Assembly: GCF_000407145.1 (NCBI RefSeq) | Contig: NZ_KE136472.1 | Coordinates: forward strand, 124,001-188,000 | Source: Enterococcus caccae ATCC BAA-1240 | GTDB taxonomy: Bacteria; Bacillota; Bacilli; Lactobacillales; Enterococcaceae | DNA length: 64,000 bases | Reading direction: 5' to 3' | Shown: one piece after another, positions 36,234-44,499 of the stretch | Numbering within the stretch: the first letter of the stretch is position 1 | Layout: every line of letters starts with the position of its first letter | Position numbers and translations under genes: made by a program | The notes under the pieces: model-generated | Database searches by the model: none | What the model was told of the DNA's origin: nothing | Seen by the model: only the letters and a program-made list of their open reading frames with translations

Positions 36234-36287
36234 ATGAGCCGACGTTTAAGGCAATTAAAAAATGTTTCAGTGGTAGTAAGCTTCTAA
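36234..36287 (+). CDS. 17-residue leader peptide, probable attenuation leader
   Basis: ATG 36234 to TAA 36287 encodes MSRRLRQLKNVSVVVSF. GGAG at 36221-36224 is a proper ribosome binding site 9 bases before the ATG, about 7 bases into the predicted transcript. RRLR resembles the Arg-x-Arg motif of macrolide-stalled leader peptides such as ErmD leader; SVVV resembles the IAVV/IFVI stall motifs of other Erm leaders, and Ser before Val also fits the context for chloramphenicol pausing. The last codons and stop lie in the left arm of a hairpin before the acetyltransferase start. The gene is too short for ordinary annotation. The inducer cannot be told from sequence. Confidence 0.7.
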   Translation: MSRRLRQLKNVSVVVSF

Positions 36288-36321
36288 GTTAAAAGAAAAA
36301 TCAAACTTAGAAGCGAGGAAG
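36280..36321 (+). promoter_or_regulatory. Attenuation hairpin before the acetyltransferase start
   Basis: Perfect 11-bp stem GCTTCTAAGTT (36280-36290) / AACTTAGAAGC (36304-36314) with a 13-base loop. The ribosome binding site GAGGAAG (36315-36321) follows the right arm with no gap. No T-run follows, so the hairpin should affect translation rather than termination. Confidence 0.75.
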
Positions 36322-36326
36322 AAAAA

Positions 36327-36986
36327 ATGACAAACAATAATAATTTTGAAAAATGGTCAGATACAATGTACTTAAAGGATTTAGTGACTAATCCCTTGAT
36401 CGAGGTAGGCGAGTTTTCTTATTACTCAGGCTATTATGGCAGTCAGGAGTTTGAGAATGGTTGTGTTCGCTATTTGTGGGGGGATTCGTTAACGAAGGCA
36501 GCCTTTGATCCAGTGAAAGACATGGGATGGCATCTAGATAAATTGATTATTGGTAATTATGTATGCATTGCAGCTGGTGTTACGATTTTGATGGGCGGTA
36601 ATCATAATCATCATCCAGATTGGATCACGGTTTATCCTTTTGCTAGTCATGTGGGGGAATCTTATGAACCAAAAGGCGATACAGTCATTAAAAGTGATGC
36701 TTGGATCGGGATGAATGCAATGATCATGCCTGGTGTTACGATTGGTGAAGGAGCAGTGATTGCAGCCGGTTCAATGGTTGTAAAAGATGTTCCGCCCTAT
36801 ACTATTGTTGGTGGAAACCCAGCGAGAGTAATCAAACAGAGATTTTCGAATGAAGAAATCAAGATGCTTTTGGAGCTGAGGTGGTTTGACTGGACAAAAG
36901 AACAGATCGAAGCAGCAAAAGATATTTTGATGAGTAATGCTATTGATAAACTTTATACGTACTATAAAAAATGTATTTTAAACTAA
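36327..36986 (+). CDS. CatB-like xenobiotic O-acetyltransferase
   Basis: A 219-residue left-handed beta-helix acetyltransferase of the CatB/Vat class, which inactivates chloramphenicol (CatB) or streptogramin A (Vat) with acetyl-CoA. GEFSYYSGYYGS, LIIGNYVCIAAGV, DAWIGMNAMIMPGVTIGEGA and YTIVGGNPARVIKQRFS are all family segments. GGNHNHHPDW (residues 90-99) aligns with the GNQGHRYDW site of CatB, placing the likely catalytic His at 95. It resembles CatB more than Vat. The leader peptide and hairpin before it suggest drug-induced expression. Its substrate is unproven, and some homologues are not resistance enzymes. Confidence 0.8.
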   Translation: MTNNNNFEKWSDTMYLKDLVTNPLIEVGEFSYYSGYYGSQEFENGCVRYLWGDSLTKAAFDPVKDMGWHLDKLIIGNYVCIAAGVTILMGGNHNHHPDWITVYPFASHVGESYEPKGDTVIKSDAWIGMNAMIMPGVTIGEGAVIAAGSMVVKDVPPYTIVGGNPARVIKQRFSNEEIKMLLELRWFDWTKEQIEAAKDILMSNAIDKLYTYYKKCILN

Positions 36987-37000
36987 ATAAAAAAGACGCC

Positions 37001-37046
37001 TAGATCCGAGAAATAAGAAGGAATTCCTTCTTATTTCTCGGATCTA
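37001..37046. repeat. Perfect 46-base palindrome
   Basis: The 23-base arms TAGATCCGAGAAATAAGAAG... are exactly self-complementary around GGAATTCC. Position and an A-rich left flank fit a terminator for the acetyltransferase and the convergent DUF1827 gene, but there is no T-run; CTTCTGTCCCAACC just after is the complement of GGTTGGGACAGAAG, a motif common in low-GC cocci. Confidence 0.85.
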
Positions 37047-37082
37047 AACACTTCTGTCCCAACCTTGATTTATTGCGTTTGT

Positions 37083-37397
37083 TTAACTTTCAACAAGACT
37101 AGAAGTCATAGGAATCGAAATTTCTATAACATCTTTTAATTCAATAATCGAAATTTGGTTTCGATCGTATTTTTCTTTTGGTATTCGTTTTAAAACATAA
37201 GTTAGGATTTCATTGATTTCTGTTTTACGAACAGCGCGCTTTTTATTTACGATCAATAGTTCAGCATGTTGAGCAGCTTCTGTATAAACAACGGTCGTGT
37301 TACCCGCTGAATAAACTTTAACAAAGTATGCATCGGTATTTTCTAGTTGTTTATTGACTAACTGTTTGTAGCTGTTGGTTACATTGACTAATTTCAT
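37083..37397 (-). CDS. DUF1827-family protein
   Basis: A 104-residue cytoplasmic protein starting MKLVNVTNSYKQLVNKQLE, with VKVYSAGNTTVVYTEAAQHAELL and KKRAVRKTEINEILTYVLKRI. It matches the DUF1827 family found next to clpE or in similar settings in enterococci; function unknown. GAGGTGAAAAAA before ATG 37397 is the ribosome binding site; a 19-residue longer reading is unlikely. Confidence 0.72.
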   Translation of the reverse strand: MKLVNVTNSYKQLVNKQLENTDAYFVKVYSAGNTTVVYTEAAQHAELLIVNKKRAVRKTEINEILTYVLKRIPKEKYDRNQISIIELKDVIEISIPMTSSLVES

Positions 37398-37560
37398 TTT
37401 TTTCACCTCAACTTTATTCTTTTTTATGTTAATAATAAAAAACAGAATATTCACAGAAGTAATAGGACTGGAATAATCTTACTTAAAATTTGATATCGAT
37501 TTCACTCATCCTTATTATAATTTTTTTTGGCTTAAATAAAAAGAAATTTGTCTTAAAAAA

Positions 37561-37594
37561 CAAAAAAAAGTCAATCAGTTTGCCTGATTGACTT
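37561..37594 (-). terminator. Terminator of clpE
   Basis: AAGTCAATCA / CTGATTGACTT with a run of A on the plus strand, i.e. T-run for the minus-strand gene. Confidence 0.88.
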
Positions 37595-37600
37595 CACTTT

Positions 37601-39856
37601 TTATGCTTCTTCTGTTGTTGCTTCATTGGTATTACTAAGATCTGCAATTTGTTCGCCAGTAACAACGATTTTTCCATCATTATCCAGTTTGGCAACTAAT
37701 TGATTCTCTTCGGGATGATCCAAGAAGTATTCAGCGATGCCATCTTCGATTTGCTCTTGGATCGTCCGACGTAATGGGCGAGCTCCCATTGAAGGATCAT
37801 AGCCTAAATCAACTAACTTTTCTTTGACATCCATGGGTACATCAATGTGGATCTTTTGATGAGCAAGTAATACATTCACTTCATCCAGCATTAAACCAAC
37901 GATATTCATCAAGTTTTCTTTACTCAATGCTTTAAATTCAACGATGCCGTCAAATCGGTTTAAAAATTCTGGTGTGAAGAAATTATTCAACTGTCCTAAA
38001 ACTGATTTCGTAAGACCAGCACGGGCAGCACCAAATCCAACATTTGCTTCTACATTACCAGTCCCAGCGTTACTTGTCATGATAATGATCGTATCCTTGA
38101 AGCTAACGGTTCTGCCTTGGGCATCTGTTAGACGACCGTCATCAAGAATTTGCAAGAACATATGCAGTACATCCGGATGTGCCTTTTCGATTTCATCCAA
38201 TAAAATCAAGCTGTAAGGATTACGGCGAACTTTTTCTGTCAATTGCCCAGCTTCATCATAACCAACATAACCTGGAGGAGAACCAATCAGTTTAGAGACA
38301 CTATGTTTTTCCATGTATTCACTCATATCAAAACGAATCATTGAATCTTCTGAACCAAATAATTCGTAAGCTAATTGTTTGGCTAATTCAGTTTTACCAA
38401 CACCCGTTGGTCCTACGAATAAGAAGGAACCGATTGGCCGATTTTGTTTGCCTAAACCAACGCGATTACGGCGAATAGCTTTAGAAACTTTATCGACTGC
38501 ATCATCTTGTCCAATGACATGAGCTTTTAGATCGATTGCCAGATTTTTCAGTTGAGTTTGTTCTTTTTCTTTTAACTCACCAACAGGAATACCGGTTTTT
38601 TGTTCAACAATAGCTTCGATATTTTTTTCGCCGATTACGGGCGTTTCTTCATCGCTAATTTGTTTTTCTTTCATTGCTTGTAATTTATTGATTTGATCGC
38701 GGTAATAAGCTGCTTTTTCAAAATCTTCCTCTGCGGAAGCTTGTTGTTTTTGTTGTTCAGCATCTGCTAGTTTTTTCTCGATTGTTTTAGGATCGACGAG
38801 TTGGATTGTTAAGTTCATTTTAGAACCAGATTCATCTAATAAATCGATCGCTTTATCAGGTAAGAAACGGTCTTGAATGTAACGGTTTGATAAAGTGGCA
38901 GCAGCATTGATCGCTTCATCTGTGTATTTTACATGATGATAGTCTTCATAGCGTTTTTGCAACCCTTTAAGAATTGCAATCGTTTCGTCGACAGTTGGTT
39001 CATCCACACGAACAGGTTGCATCCGACGTTCTAACGCAGCATCTTTTTCGATGATACGGTATTCATTTAAAGTGGTTGCACCAACCATTTGTAGCTCACC
39101 ACGAGCTAAAGCTGGTTTTAAAATATTCCCAGCATCCATGTTACCGTCACCAGCAGCACCGGCACCAACGATTTCATGAACTTCATCAATAAACAAAATG
39201 ATGTTTTCAGCTTGCTTGATTTCTTCAATCAATTTTTGCATGCGTTCCTCAAATTGACCACGGATGCCAGTTCCTTGAACTAATGAAACAACATCTAGAC
39301 GAATAACTTCTTTGTCTAATAATTTTTGAGGAACATCACCATCAACAATTTTTTGTGCTAAACCTTCGACAACTGCTGTTTTACCAACACCAGGTTCACC
39401 AATCAAGACTGGATTATTTTTTGTACGACGATTCAATATTTCAATCACCCGTTTGATTTCTTCGTCACGACCGACAACGGGATCGACATCGCCATTTCTA
39501 GCGGCTTGCGTAATGTTAATACCATATTCGCCTAATAAGCCATTAGCTTGACCAGCGCCTCCTCTTGGTGGTTGACCACCGTTAAAGCCATTACCATCAC
39601 CAAATTGAGTAGGTGGTGTTTGCCCATTAGGACCGCCTTGTTGTTCTTGCATTTGACGAGATAAAGAGCGATATAGATCATCTAAACTTCCAAAACCAAA
39701 TGGATCTTGTTGAGACATTGATGGTTGAGTATCATTTGCTTGTGCTTTTAATTTTTGATAGCAACTTTGGCAATAGTCCAGTTGTTTTCTTTGCCCATTA
39801 ACATTTGCGTATAAGTGGATCGTCGCTGGATTTTGTTGACAATTTTGGCACATCAT
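37601..39856 (-). CDS. clpE: ATP-dependent Clp protease ATP-binding subunit ClpE
   Basis: A 751-residue Hsp100 ATPase that unfolds proteins for ClpP. The N-terminal zinc finger CQNC...CQSC marks ClpE rather than ClpC. The first AAA domain has [15 protein letters not shown], the UVR coiled coil is [18 protein letters not shown], and the second AAA domain has [15 protein letters not shown] and [11 protein letters not shown] place the start at ATG 39856 (GAAAGGAC upstream); ATG 39853 is also possible, and GTG 39868 lies too close to the binding site. The operator upstream shows CtsR control, as expected for clpE. Confidence 0.93.
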   Translation of the reverse strand: MMCQNCQQNPATIHLYANVNGQRKQLDYCQSCYQKLKAQANDTQPSMSQQDPFGFGSLDDLYRSLSRQMQEQQGGPNGQTPPTQFGDGNGFNGGQPPRGGAGQANGLLGEYGINITQAARNGDVDPVVGRDEEIKRVIEILNRRTKNNPVLIGEPGVGKTAVVEGLAQKIVDGDVPQKLLDKEVIRLDVVSLVQGTGIRGQFEERMQKLIEEIKQAENIILFIDEVHEIVGAGAAGDGNMDAGNILKPALARGELQMVGATTLNEYRIIEKDAALERRMQPVRVDEPTVDETIAILKGLQKRYEDYHHVKYTDEAINAAATLSNRYIQDRFLPDKAIDLLDESGSKMNLTIQLVDPKTIEKKLADAEQQKQQASAEEDFEKAAYYRDQINKLQAMKEKQISDEETPVIGEKNIEAIVEQKTGIPVGELKEKEQTQLKNLAIDLKAHVIGQDDAVDKVSKAIRRNRVGLGKQNRPIGSFLFVGPTGVGKTELAKQLAYELFGSEDSMIRFDMSEYMEKHSVSKLIGSPPGYVGYDEAGQLTEKVRRNPYSLILLDEIEKAHPDVLHMFLQILDDGRLTDAQGRTVSFKDTIIIMTSNAGTGNVEANVGFGAARAGLTKSVLGQLNNFFTPEFLNRFDGIVEFKALSKENLMNIVGLMLDEVNVLLAHQKIHIDVPMDVKEKLVDLGYDPSMGARPLRRTIQEQIEDGIAEYFLDHPEENQLVAKLDNDGKIVVTGEQIADLSNTNEATTEEA

Positions 39857-39914
39857 AGGATAAAACACGTCCTTTCAAAATAAGACTGATTCTAGATCAA
39901 AGTCCTTTAGAGAA

Positions 39915-39944
39915 GGTCAAATGATCTGCTGACCATTTTTGACC
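39915..39944 (-). promoter_or_regulatory. CtsR operator of clpE
   Basis: On the coding strand GGTCAAAAATGGTCAGC (39928-39944 reversed) matches the CtsR consensus RGTCAAANANRGTCAAA except for two bases, and another GGTCAAA heptad in the opposite orientation lies at 39915-39921. The site overlaps the start of transcription. Confidence 0.75.
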
Positions 39945-39953
39945 TTTGAAGTT

Positions 39954-39981
39954 ATTATAGCATCTTTTTAGTAAGAATCAA
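39954..39981 (-). promoter_or_regulatory. SigA promoter of clpE
   Basis: On the minus strand TTGATT (39981-39976), 16-base spacer, TATAAT (39959-39954). The CtsR operator begins about 10 bases downstream of the -10 box. Confidence 0.7.
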
Positions 39982-40185
39982 GCAATTGAACTCTAAATTG
40001 ACAGAACAAAATACGAATATAATCAGATCGATTAGAAATTAAATTTAGTTAAAATGGCATTTATTTCATTTATATAAAGTTAATAGAGTTTGTTTATAGG
40101 TATTGTAAGTATAATTTAGACAAATATCTATTTTTGTCATACAATACTTTCAGGATAAAAATAAAAGTGAAAGCTGTGATCAACA
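39982..40185. other. Remaining clpE/small-gene intergenic part
   Basis: AT-rich. A TATAAT near 40109-40114 could start the small gene below, but its -35 is poor. No structured RNA or coding sequence seen. Confidence 0.45.
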
Positions 40186-40377
40186 ATGCATGAAAATCCA
40201 TTTCAAGAACAAATCAATGCCTTAAAGGAAGGCTCTATTTCTGAATTAGTAATAGAACCGCAAGATTTTACAACCTTTAGAGAAGTTTGGAAAAATTTAC
40301 CAGATAGAATGTCTTTTGTCGGGGAAGCTGGATTAAATGGACGAATTATTTATCATTATATGAAAGAAGAAAATTAA
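40186..40377 (+). CDS. Hypothetical 63-residue protein upstream of ptsH
   Basis: Starts MHENPFQEQINALKEGSISE and has a mixed alpha/beta look (LVIEPQDFTTFREVWKNLPD, then GRIIYHYMKEEN). I do not recognise it. The ribosome binding site is weak (AAAGCTGTGATC). It is separated by 173 bases and a promoter from ptsH, so it is probably its own unit. Related short proteins occur in enterococci, but I cannot name a function. Confidence 0.55.
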   Translation: MHENPFQEQINALKEGSISELVIEPQDFTTFREVWKNLPDRMSFVGEAGLNGRIIYHYMKEEN

Positions 40378-40414
40378 TTGATCATTTCAATCGATAAAAA
40401 ATAGATGAAAAGTG

Positions 40415-40443
40415 TTGTAACTACTCACAAAAAATGGTAATCT
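40415..40443 (+). promoter_or_regulatory. SigA promoter of ptsHI
   Basis: TTGTAA (40415-40420), 17-base spacer, TAATCT (40438-40443). Confidence 0.55.
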
Positions 40444-40550
40444 TAAAAATTGAAAGGGTATGTTCTAGATTCTAGTTTCATTTGAAACGTATCAAGAAAG
40501 GAAAACCCTAACATAAAAAATTATTTTACTTACGAAGGAGACCGATTCAT

Positions 40551-40817
40551 ATGGAAAAGAAAGAATTTCACATCGTAGCAGAAACAGGGATTCACGCTCG
40601 TCCAGCTACATTATTAGTACAAACTGCAAGTAAATTTAACTCAGATATCAACTTAGAATACAAAGGTAAATCTGTTAACCTTAAATCAATCATGGGCGTT
40701 ATGTCTCTAGGCGTTGGCCAAGGTTCAGATGTAACTATCTCTGTTGACGGTGTTGACGAAGCTGATGCATTAGCAGCAATCGTAGACACAATGAAAAAAG
40801 AAGGATTGTCAGAATAA
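40551..40817 (+). CDS. ptsH: Phosphocarrier protein HPr
   Basis: An 88-residue HPr. His15 in [14 protein letters not shown] receives phosphate from enzyme I and Ser46 in [15 protein letters not shown] is the site of HprK regulation, which drives CcpA-mediated catabolite control. GAAGGAGACC precedes the ATG. The stop overlaps the ptsI start (TAATG), typical of ptsHI. Confidence 0.98.
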   Translation: MEKKEFHIVAETGIHARPATLLVQTASKFNSDINLEYKGKSVNLKSIMGVMSLGVGQGSDVTISVDGVDEADALAAIVDTMKKEGLSE

Positions 40818-42544
40818 TGTCTGAAATGCTAAAAGGAATTGCCGCAAGTGATGGTGTCGCTATTGCTAAAGCTTACCTGTTAGTTCAACCTGATTTATCT
40901 TTCGACAAAAAATCTGTAGATGATACATCTGCTGAAGAAAGTCGTTTAGATGATGCATTGGCAAAATCTACGACTGAGTTGCAAGCAATCAGAGAAAAAG
41001 CAGCACAAAGCCTTGGTGAAGAAGAAGCGCAAGTATTTGACGCACATTTAATGGTTTTAGCTGATCCAGAAATGATTGGTCAAATCAAACAAAACATTCA
41101 AGATAATAAAGTAAATGCTGAGTCAGCGCTAAAAGAAGTGACTGATATGTATATCGGTATGTTCGAAGCAATGGATGATAATGCTTACATGCAAGAACGT
41201 GCTGCTGATATTCGTGACGTTGCTAAACGTATTTTAGCACATTTATTAGGTGTTACTCTTCCAAATCCTTCAATGATCAACGAAGAGGTAGTTGTGGTTG
41301 CCCATGACTTAACACCAAGTGATACCGCTCAATTAGATCGTACGTATGTAAAAGCATTCGTAACAGATATTGGCGGACGTACCTCTCATTCAGCGATTAT
41401 GGCTCGTTCTCTAGAAATTCCTGCAATCGTAGGAACGAAAGAAATTACTGCCAAAGTCAAAGAAGGCGATATTTTAGCTGTTAACGGAATCGATGGCGAT
41501 GTTATCGTTCACCCAAATGATGCTGAAAAAGCTGACTTTGAAGCTAAAGGGAAAGAATACGCTGACCTTAAAGTTGAATGGGAAAAACTTAAAAATGCTG
41601 AAACAGTAACTGCTGATGGTAAACACATCGAGTTAGCTGCTAACATTGGTACACCGAAAGATTTAGATGGTGTACACAACAATGGTGCTGAAGCTGTTGG
41701 TTTATATCGTACAGAATTCCTTTACATGGATTCTCCTGATTTCCCAACAGAAGATGAACAATATACAGCTTACACTGCAGTACTTGAAGGCATGAACGGC
41801 AAACCTGTCGTGGTTCGTACGATGGATATTGGTGGAGATAAAGAATTACCTTATCTGCAATTACCGCATGAAATGAACCCATTCTTAGGGTATCGTGCTT
41901 TACGTATCAGCTTGTCTGAACGTGGCGACGAAATGTTCCGTACACAAATGCGCGCATTATTACGTGCTTCTGTTCACGGTAACTTACGTATCATGTTCCC
42001 AATGGTTGCTACATTAAAAGAATTCAGAGCAGCGAAGAAAATCTTTGAAGAAGAAAAAGCAAAATTAGTTTCTGAAGGAACAAACGTTTCTGATACGATT
42101 CAAGTTGGTATCATGATCGAAATTCCTGCAGCAGCTGTAATTGCGGATAAATTCGCCAAAGAAGTTGATTTCTTCAGTATTGGAACAAATGACTTGATTC
42201 AATACACAATGGCAGCAGACCGTATGAACGAACGTGTTTCTTACTTGTACCAACCATATAACCCATCAATCTTACGTTTGATCAAAAACGTGATTGACGC
42301 ATCTCATGCTGAAGGTAAATGGACGGGTATGTGTGGAGAAATGGGTGGCGATCAAATGGCTGTACCATTATTGGTAGGAATGGGCTTAGATGAGTTCTCA
42401 ATGAGCGCTACATCTATTCTTCAAACTCGTAGCTTGATGAAACGTCTAGACACTAAGAAAATGGCTGAACTTGCAGATCGTGCGTTGAATGACTGCGATA
42501 CAATGGAAGAAGTTATTGAGTTAGTTAAGGATTATACGAAATAA
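40817..42544 (+). CDS. ptsI: Phosphoenolpyruvate-protein phosphotransferase (enzyme I)
   Basis: A 575-residue enzyme I that autophosphorylates from PEP and feeds HPr. The active His191 is in [14 protein letters not shown]; the PEP-binding domain has [43 protein letters not shown] and the metal/catalytic GMCGEMGGD. All PTS permeases in the window depend on it. It starts within the ptsH stop codon (ATG 40817). Confidence 0.98.
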   Translation: MSEMLKGIAASDGVAIAKAYLLVQPDLSFDKKSVDDTSAEESRLDDALAKSTTELQAIREKAAQSLGEEEAQVFDAHLMVLADPEMIGQIKQNIQDNKVNAESALKEVTDMYIGMFEAMDDNAYMQERAADIRDVAKRILAHLLGVTLPNPSMINEEVVVVAHDLTPSDTAQLDRTYVKAFVTDIGGRTSHSAIMARSLEIPAIVGTKEITAKVKEGDILAVNGIDGDVIVHPNDAEKADFEAKGKEYADLKVEWEKLKNAETVTADGKHIELAANIGTPKDLDGVHNNGAEAVGLYRTEFLYMDSPDFPTEDEQYTAYTAVLEGMNGKPVVVRTMDIGGDKELPYLQLPHEMNPFLGYRALRISLSERGDEMFRTQMRALLRASVHGNLRIMFPMVATLKEFRAAKKIFEEEKAKLVSEGTNVSDTIQVGIMIEIPAAAVIADKFAKEVDFFSIGTNDLIQYTMAADRMNERVSYLYQPYNPSILRLIKNVIDASHAEGKWTGMCGEMGGDQMAVPLLVGMGLDEFSMSATSILQTRSLMKRLDTKKMAELADRALNDCDTMEEVIELVKDYTK

Positions 42545-42558
42545 ATAGTAATTAGAAG

Positions 42559-42600
42559 CTTTCGCAATTCAGAATTTTTTTGAATTGCGAAAGTTTTTTA
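42559..42600 (+). terminator. Terminator of ptsHI
   Basis: CTTTCGCAATTCA / TGAATTGCGAAAG then seven T. Confidence 0.94.
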
Positions 42601-42758
42601 TAGTAATAGAAGGTTGTTTTTTAGGTAAATTGATTATACCGGTGTTTTAAAAATTCGAGGAAGCTACATAGTGTTGTTATTCGTTTGATGTTTTTGTTTA
42701 TTTAAAGTAATAGAATGAGGTGGAAGCCTCGTTAAACTTAGAAAGTTTGAGAAGAGTT

Positions 42759-42923
42759 ATGCTAAATTTATTGTTTACATTATTTTCAATAGTTATGCTT
42801 TTTGTGTCAGCTCTTTTTGTTTATTTGGATTTCAAGAAAAAGTTGACAGCAAAAGATAGAATAAGTTTCATAATTTTAGTTTTACTATATTCTTTATCCG
42901 TCGTAGTAAAACTGATTTTATAA
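42759..42923 (+). CDS. Small membrane protein, hypothetical
   Basis: A 54-residue protein with two predicted transmembrane segments (LLFTLFSIVMLFVSALFVYL and ISFIILVLLYSLSVVVKLI) joined by a basic loop DFKKKLTAKDR. ATG 42759 has GAGAAGAG upstream; a GTG at 42720 would extend it by 13 residues but lacks a good binding site. Not recognised. It is next to decayed sequence, so it may itself be marginal. Confidence 0.4.
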   Translation: MLNLLFTLFSIVMLFVSALFVYLDFKKKLTAKDRISFIILVLLYSLSVVVKLIL

Positions 42924-43330
42924 AAAGAACATTATTAGAAGAAGCCAAATTCTGTTTCGATGTTTTTTTCTTGTATAAACAGAATTGTACGGATTGCTTG
43001 CTTTCATTGCAGTAACATGGTCTACTGGAATACAAGCGACAACATTAATGACTGCGATCATTGATATGGATCAGAATCCTTGATTGTTTAATTTACAAAG
43101 CAATTCCATTTATTATTTCAGCATTTGTTTTAGGTATTTTACGGTTTTTTTACTCGTTTATTAGAATTTGTCATTTAGGATGCTTTTATAAGATGTAAAC
43201 CTTATGAAGATGGTAGAATGAGAGTGTTAAAAGAAAATCAATAAAAATTTCTTAAACCTGATGTATCTTAAGAAATAACTAAAACTATTGTTGTATAGTA
43301 AGGAACTAGTAAATCTTTTAGGAGGCTTCT
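42924..43330. other. Gap with decayed gene fragments
   Basis: About 400 bases between the small membrane protein and the DUF1002 gene. The first 270 bases carry the transporter-like fragments listed at 42990-43192; the rest is AT-rich and leads into the ribosome binding site AGGAGG at 43320. Confidence 0.55.
42990..43192 (+). pseudogene. Remnant of a polytopic transporter
   Basis: Two stretches read as membrane-protein sequence in different frames: one starting near 42990 gives GLLAFIAVTWSTGIQATTLM then TAIIDMDQNP and a stop; the next, from about 43092, gives KAIPFIISAFVLGILRFFY. No start codon or binding site precedes them. They look like the C-terminal part of one transporter broken by an indel and stop codons. 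The family cannot be named with confidence. Confidence 0.4.
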
Positions 43331-44299
43331 ATGAAAAACAAACAAAAAAAACTCACTGTAGCGATGGCAGTATTGTTGATCTCTACAGGTTTATACACTG
43401 GAAAAACAGCATTGGCAACACAAGGTAGCACAGCAGAAAGTACTTCAGTAAGCTCTAGTAATACAGAAACCACTCAAAGTTCTGAGAAGAATCTACAAAT
43501 CAACGCAGTTGCCTTAGGTAACGCACTGACCCAAGAGCAAAAGGACTTTACTTTAAAAGAATTAGGTATTAAAGGTGAAACACCTCAATACACAACCACT
43601 GGGAAAGATTTGATGAGCTTTATCCCTGATGGCGGCTTTACACCAGAATGGGCAGTGTATAGTTCTGTTCGGATGGAAACTCAGAAAAAAGGGGCTGGAA
43701 TCTCTGTAGATATTGCCACACCTAAAAATATCACGAAAATCACAGAAGCCCAGTACCAAAATGCGGCATTGACAGCAGGAATCACAGATGCTAAATTAAC
43801 CGTTGCGTCCGCTGTGCCAATCGATGGTTCAGGTGCTTTAGCAGGTGTTTATAAAATCGTCGAAGAATCTGGCGGCATCATCAACCGAGATCGCGTAGGC
43901 GTTGCACAGGACGAAATGGACGTACTCTCTAAGATCACAGAAGAAAATAAAGACAAAGATGGCTATTCTGATGAAGCTTTGAATGCGGCACAAGAACAAG
44001 CGAAAAAAGAATTGGCAGCAAAAACGGCTGATGGTAAAAATCTGACACAAGCAGATATTCAAAAAACAGTTGAAAGTGCGTTACAAAGCCAAGGAATCAA
44101 AGATGTGATGTCCTCAGATCAGGTGAAAGAATTGACGACATTGATGAGTGATATGAAAGATAAAAATATTTTTGAAGATTTTGTAAATCAACTAGATTTG
44201 TCTAAAACGAAAGAACAAATTCAGGAGAAATCTAAAGGACTTTGGGAGAATATTAAAGGCTTCTTTAGTGGACTTTGGGATTCGATTACTGGGAAATAA
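43331..44299 (+). CDS. Secreted DUF1002-family protein
   Basis: A 322-residue exported protein. A Sec signal peptide covers about residues 1-29 (KKLTVAMAVLLISTGLYTGK, cleavage near ALA), a Ser/Thr-rich linker follows to 50, then the DUF1002 domain (GNALTQEQKDFTLKELGIKG to about 180), and a C-terminal Lys/Asp-rich helical part ending FFSGLWDSITGK. YpuA of Bacillus is a relative; function unknown. AGGAGGCTTCT precedes the ATG. A terminator at 44314 follows. Confidence 0.8.
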   Translation: MKNKQKKLTVAMAVLLISTGLYTGKTALATQGSTAESTSVSSSNTETTQSSEKNLQINAVALGNALTQEQKDFTLKELGIKGETPQYTTTGKDLMSFIPDGGFTPEWAVYSSVRMETQKKGAGISVDIATPKNITKITEAQYQNAALTAGITDAKLTVASAVPIDGSGALAGVYKIVEESGGIINRDRVGVAQDEMDVLSKITEENKDKDGYSDEALNAAQEQAKKELAAKTADGKNLTQADIQKTVESALQSQGIKDVMSSDQVKELTTLMSDMKDKNIFEDFVNQLDLSKTKEQIQEKSKGLWENIKGFFSGLWDSITGK

Positions 44300-44313
44300 A
44301 ATAAGCAAAGATG

Positions 44314-44353
44314 GATGAGTTAAAGCTATTGATTAGTTTTAGCTCATTTTTTT
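44314..44353 (+). terminator. Terminator of the DUF1002 gene
   Basis: ATGAGTTAAA / TTTAGCTCAT (one G-U pair) around a loop, then T-run. Confidence 0.7.
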
Positions 44354-44499
44354 GTAAGTGCAAATAATTAAGAAATGAAACATACTTTTTATTGTATAAT
44401 CAACGTATCGTCAGAATAAGAAAATAATTTTTATATCTGGTAAAAAAAGAGATATATTTTTCTAAAAACTTTCGCTATGATAAAGTCAGGAGGGATCAT

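Noticed and set aside
36327-36986. Assignment as a Vat streptogramin acetyltransferase.
   Set aside because: The site GGNHNHHPDW with Asp-Trp after the His aligns with CatB (HRYDW) and not with the NHRMDG of Vat enzymes. The name CatB-like was used without claiming a substrate.
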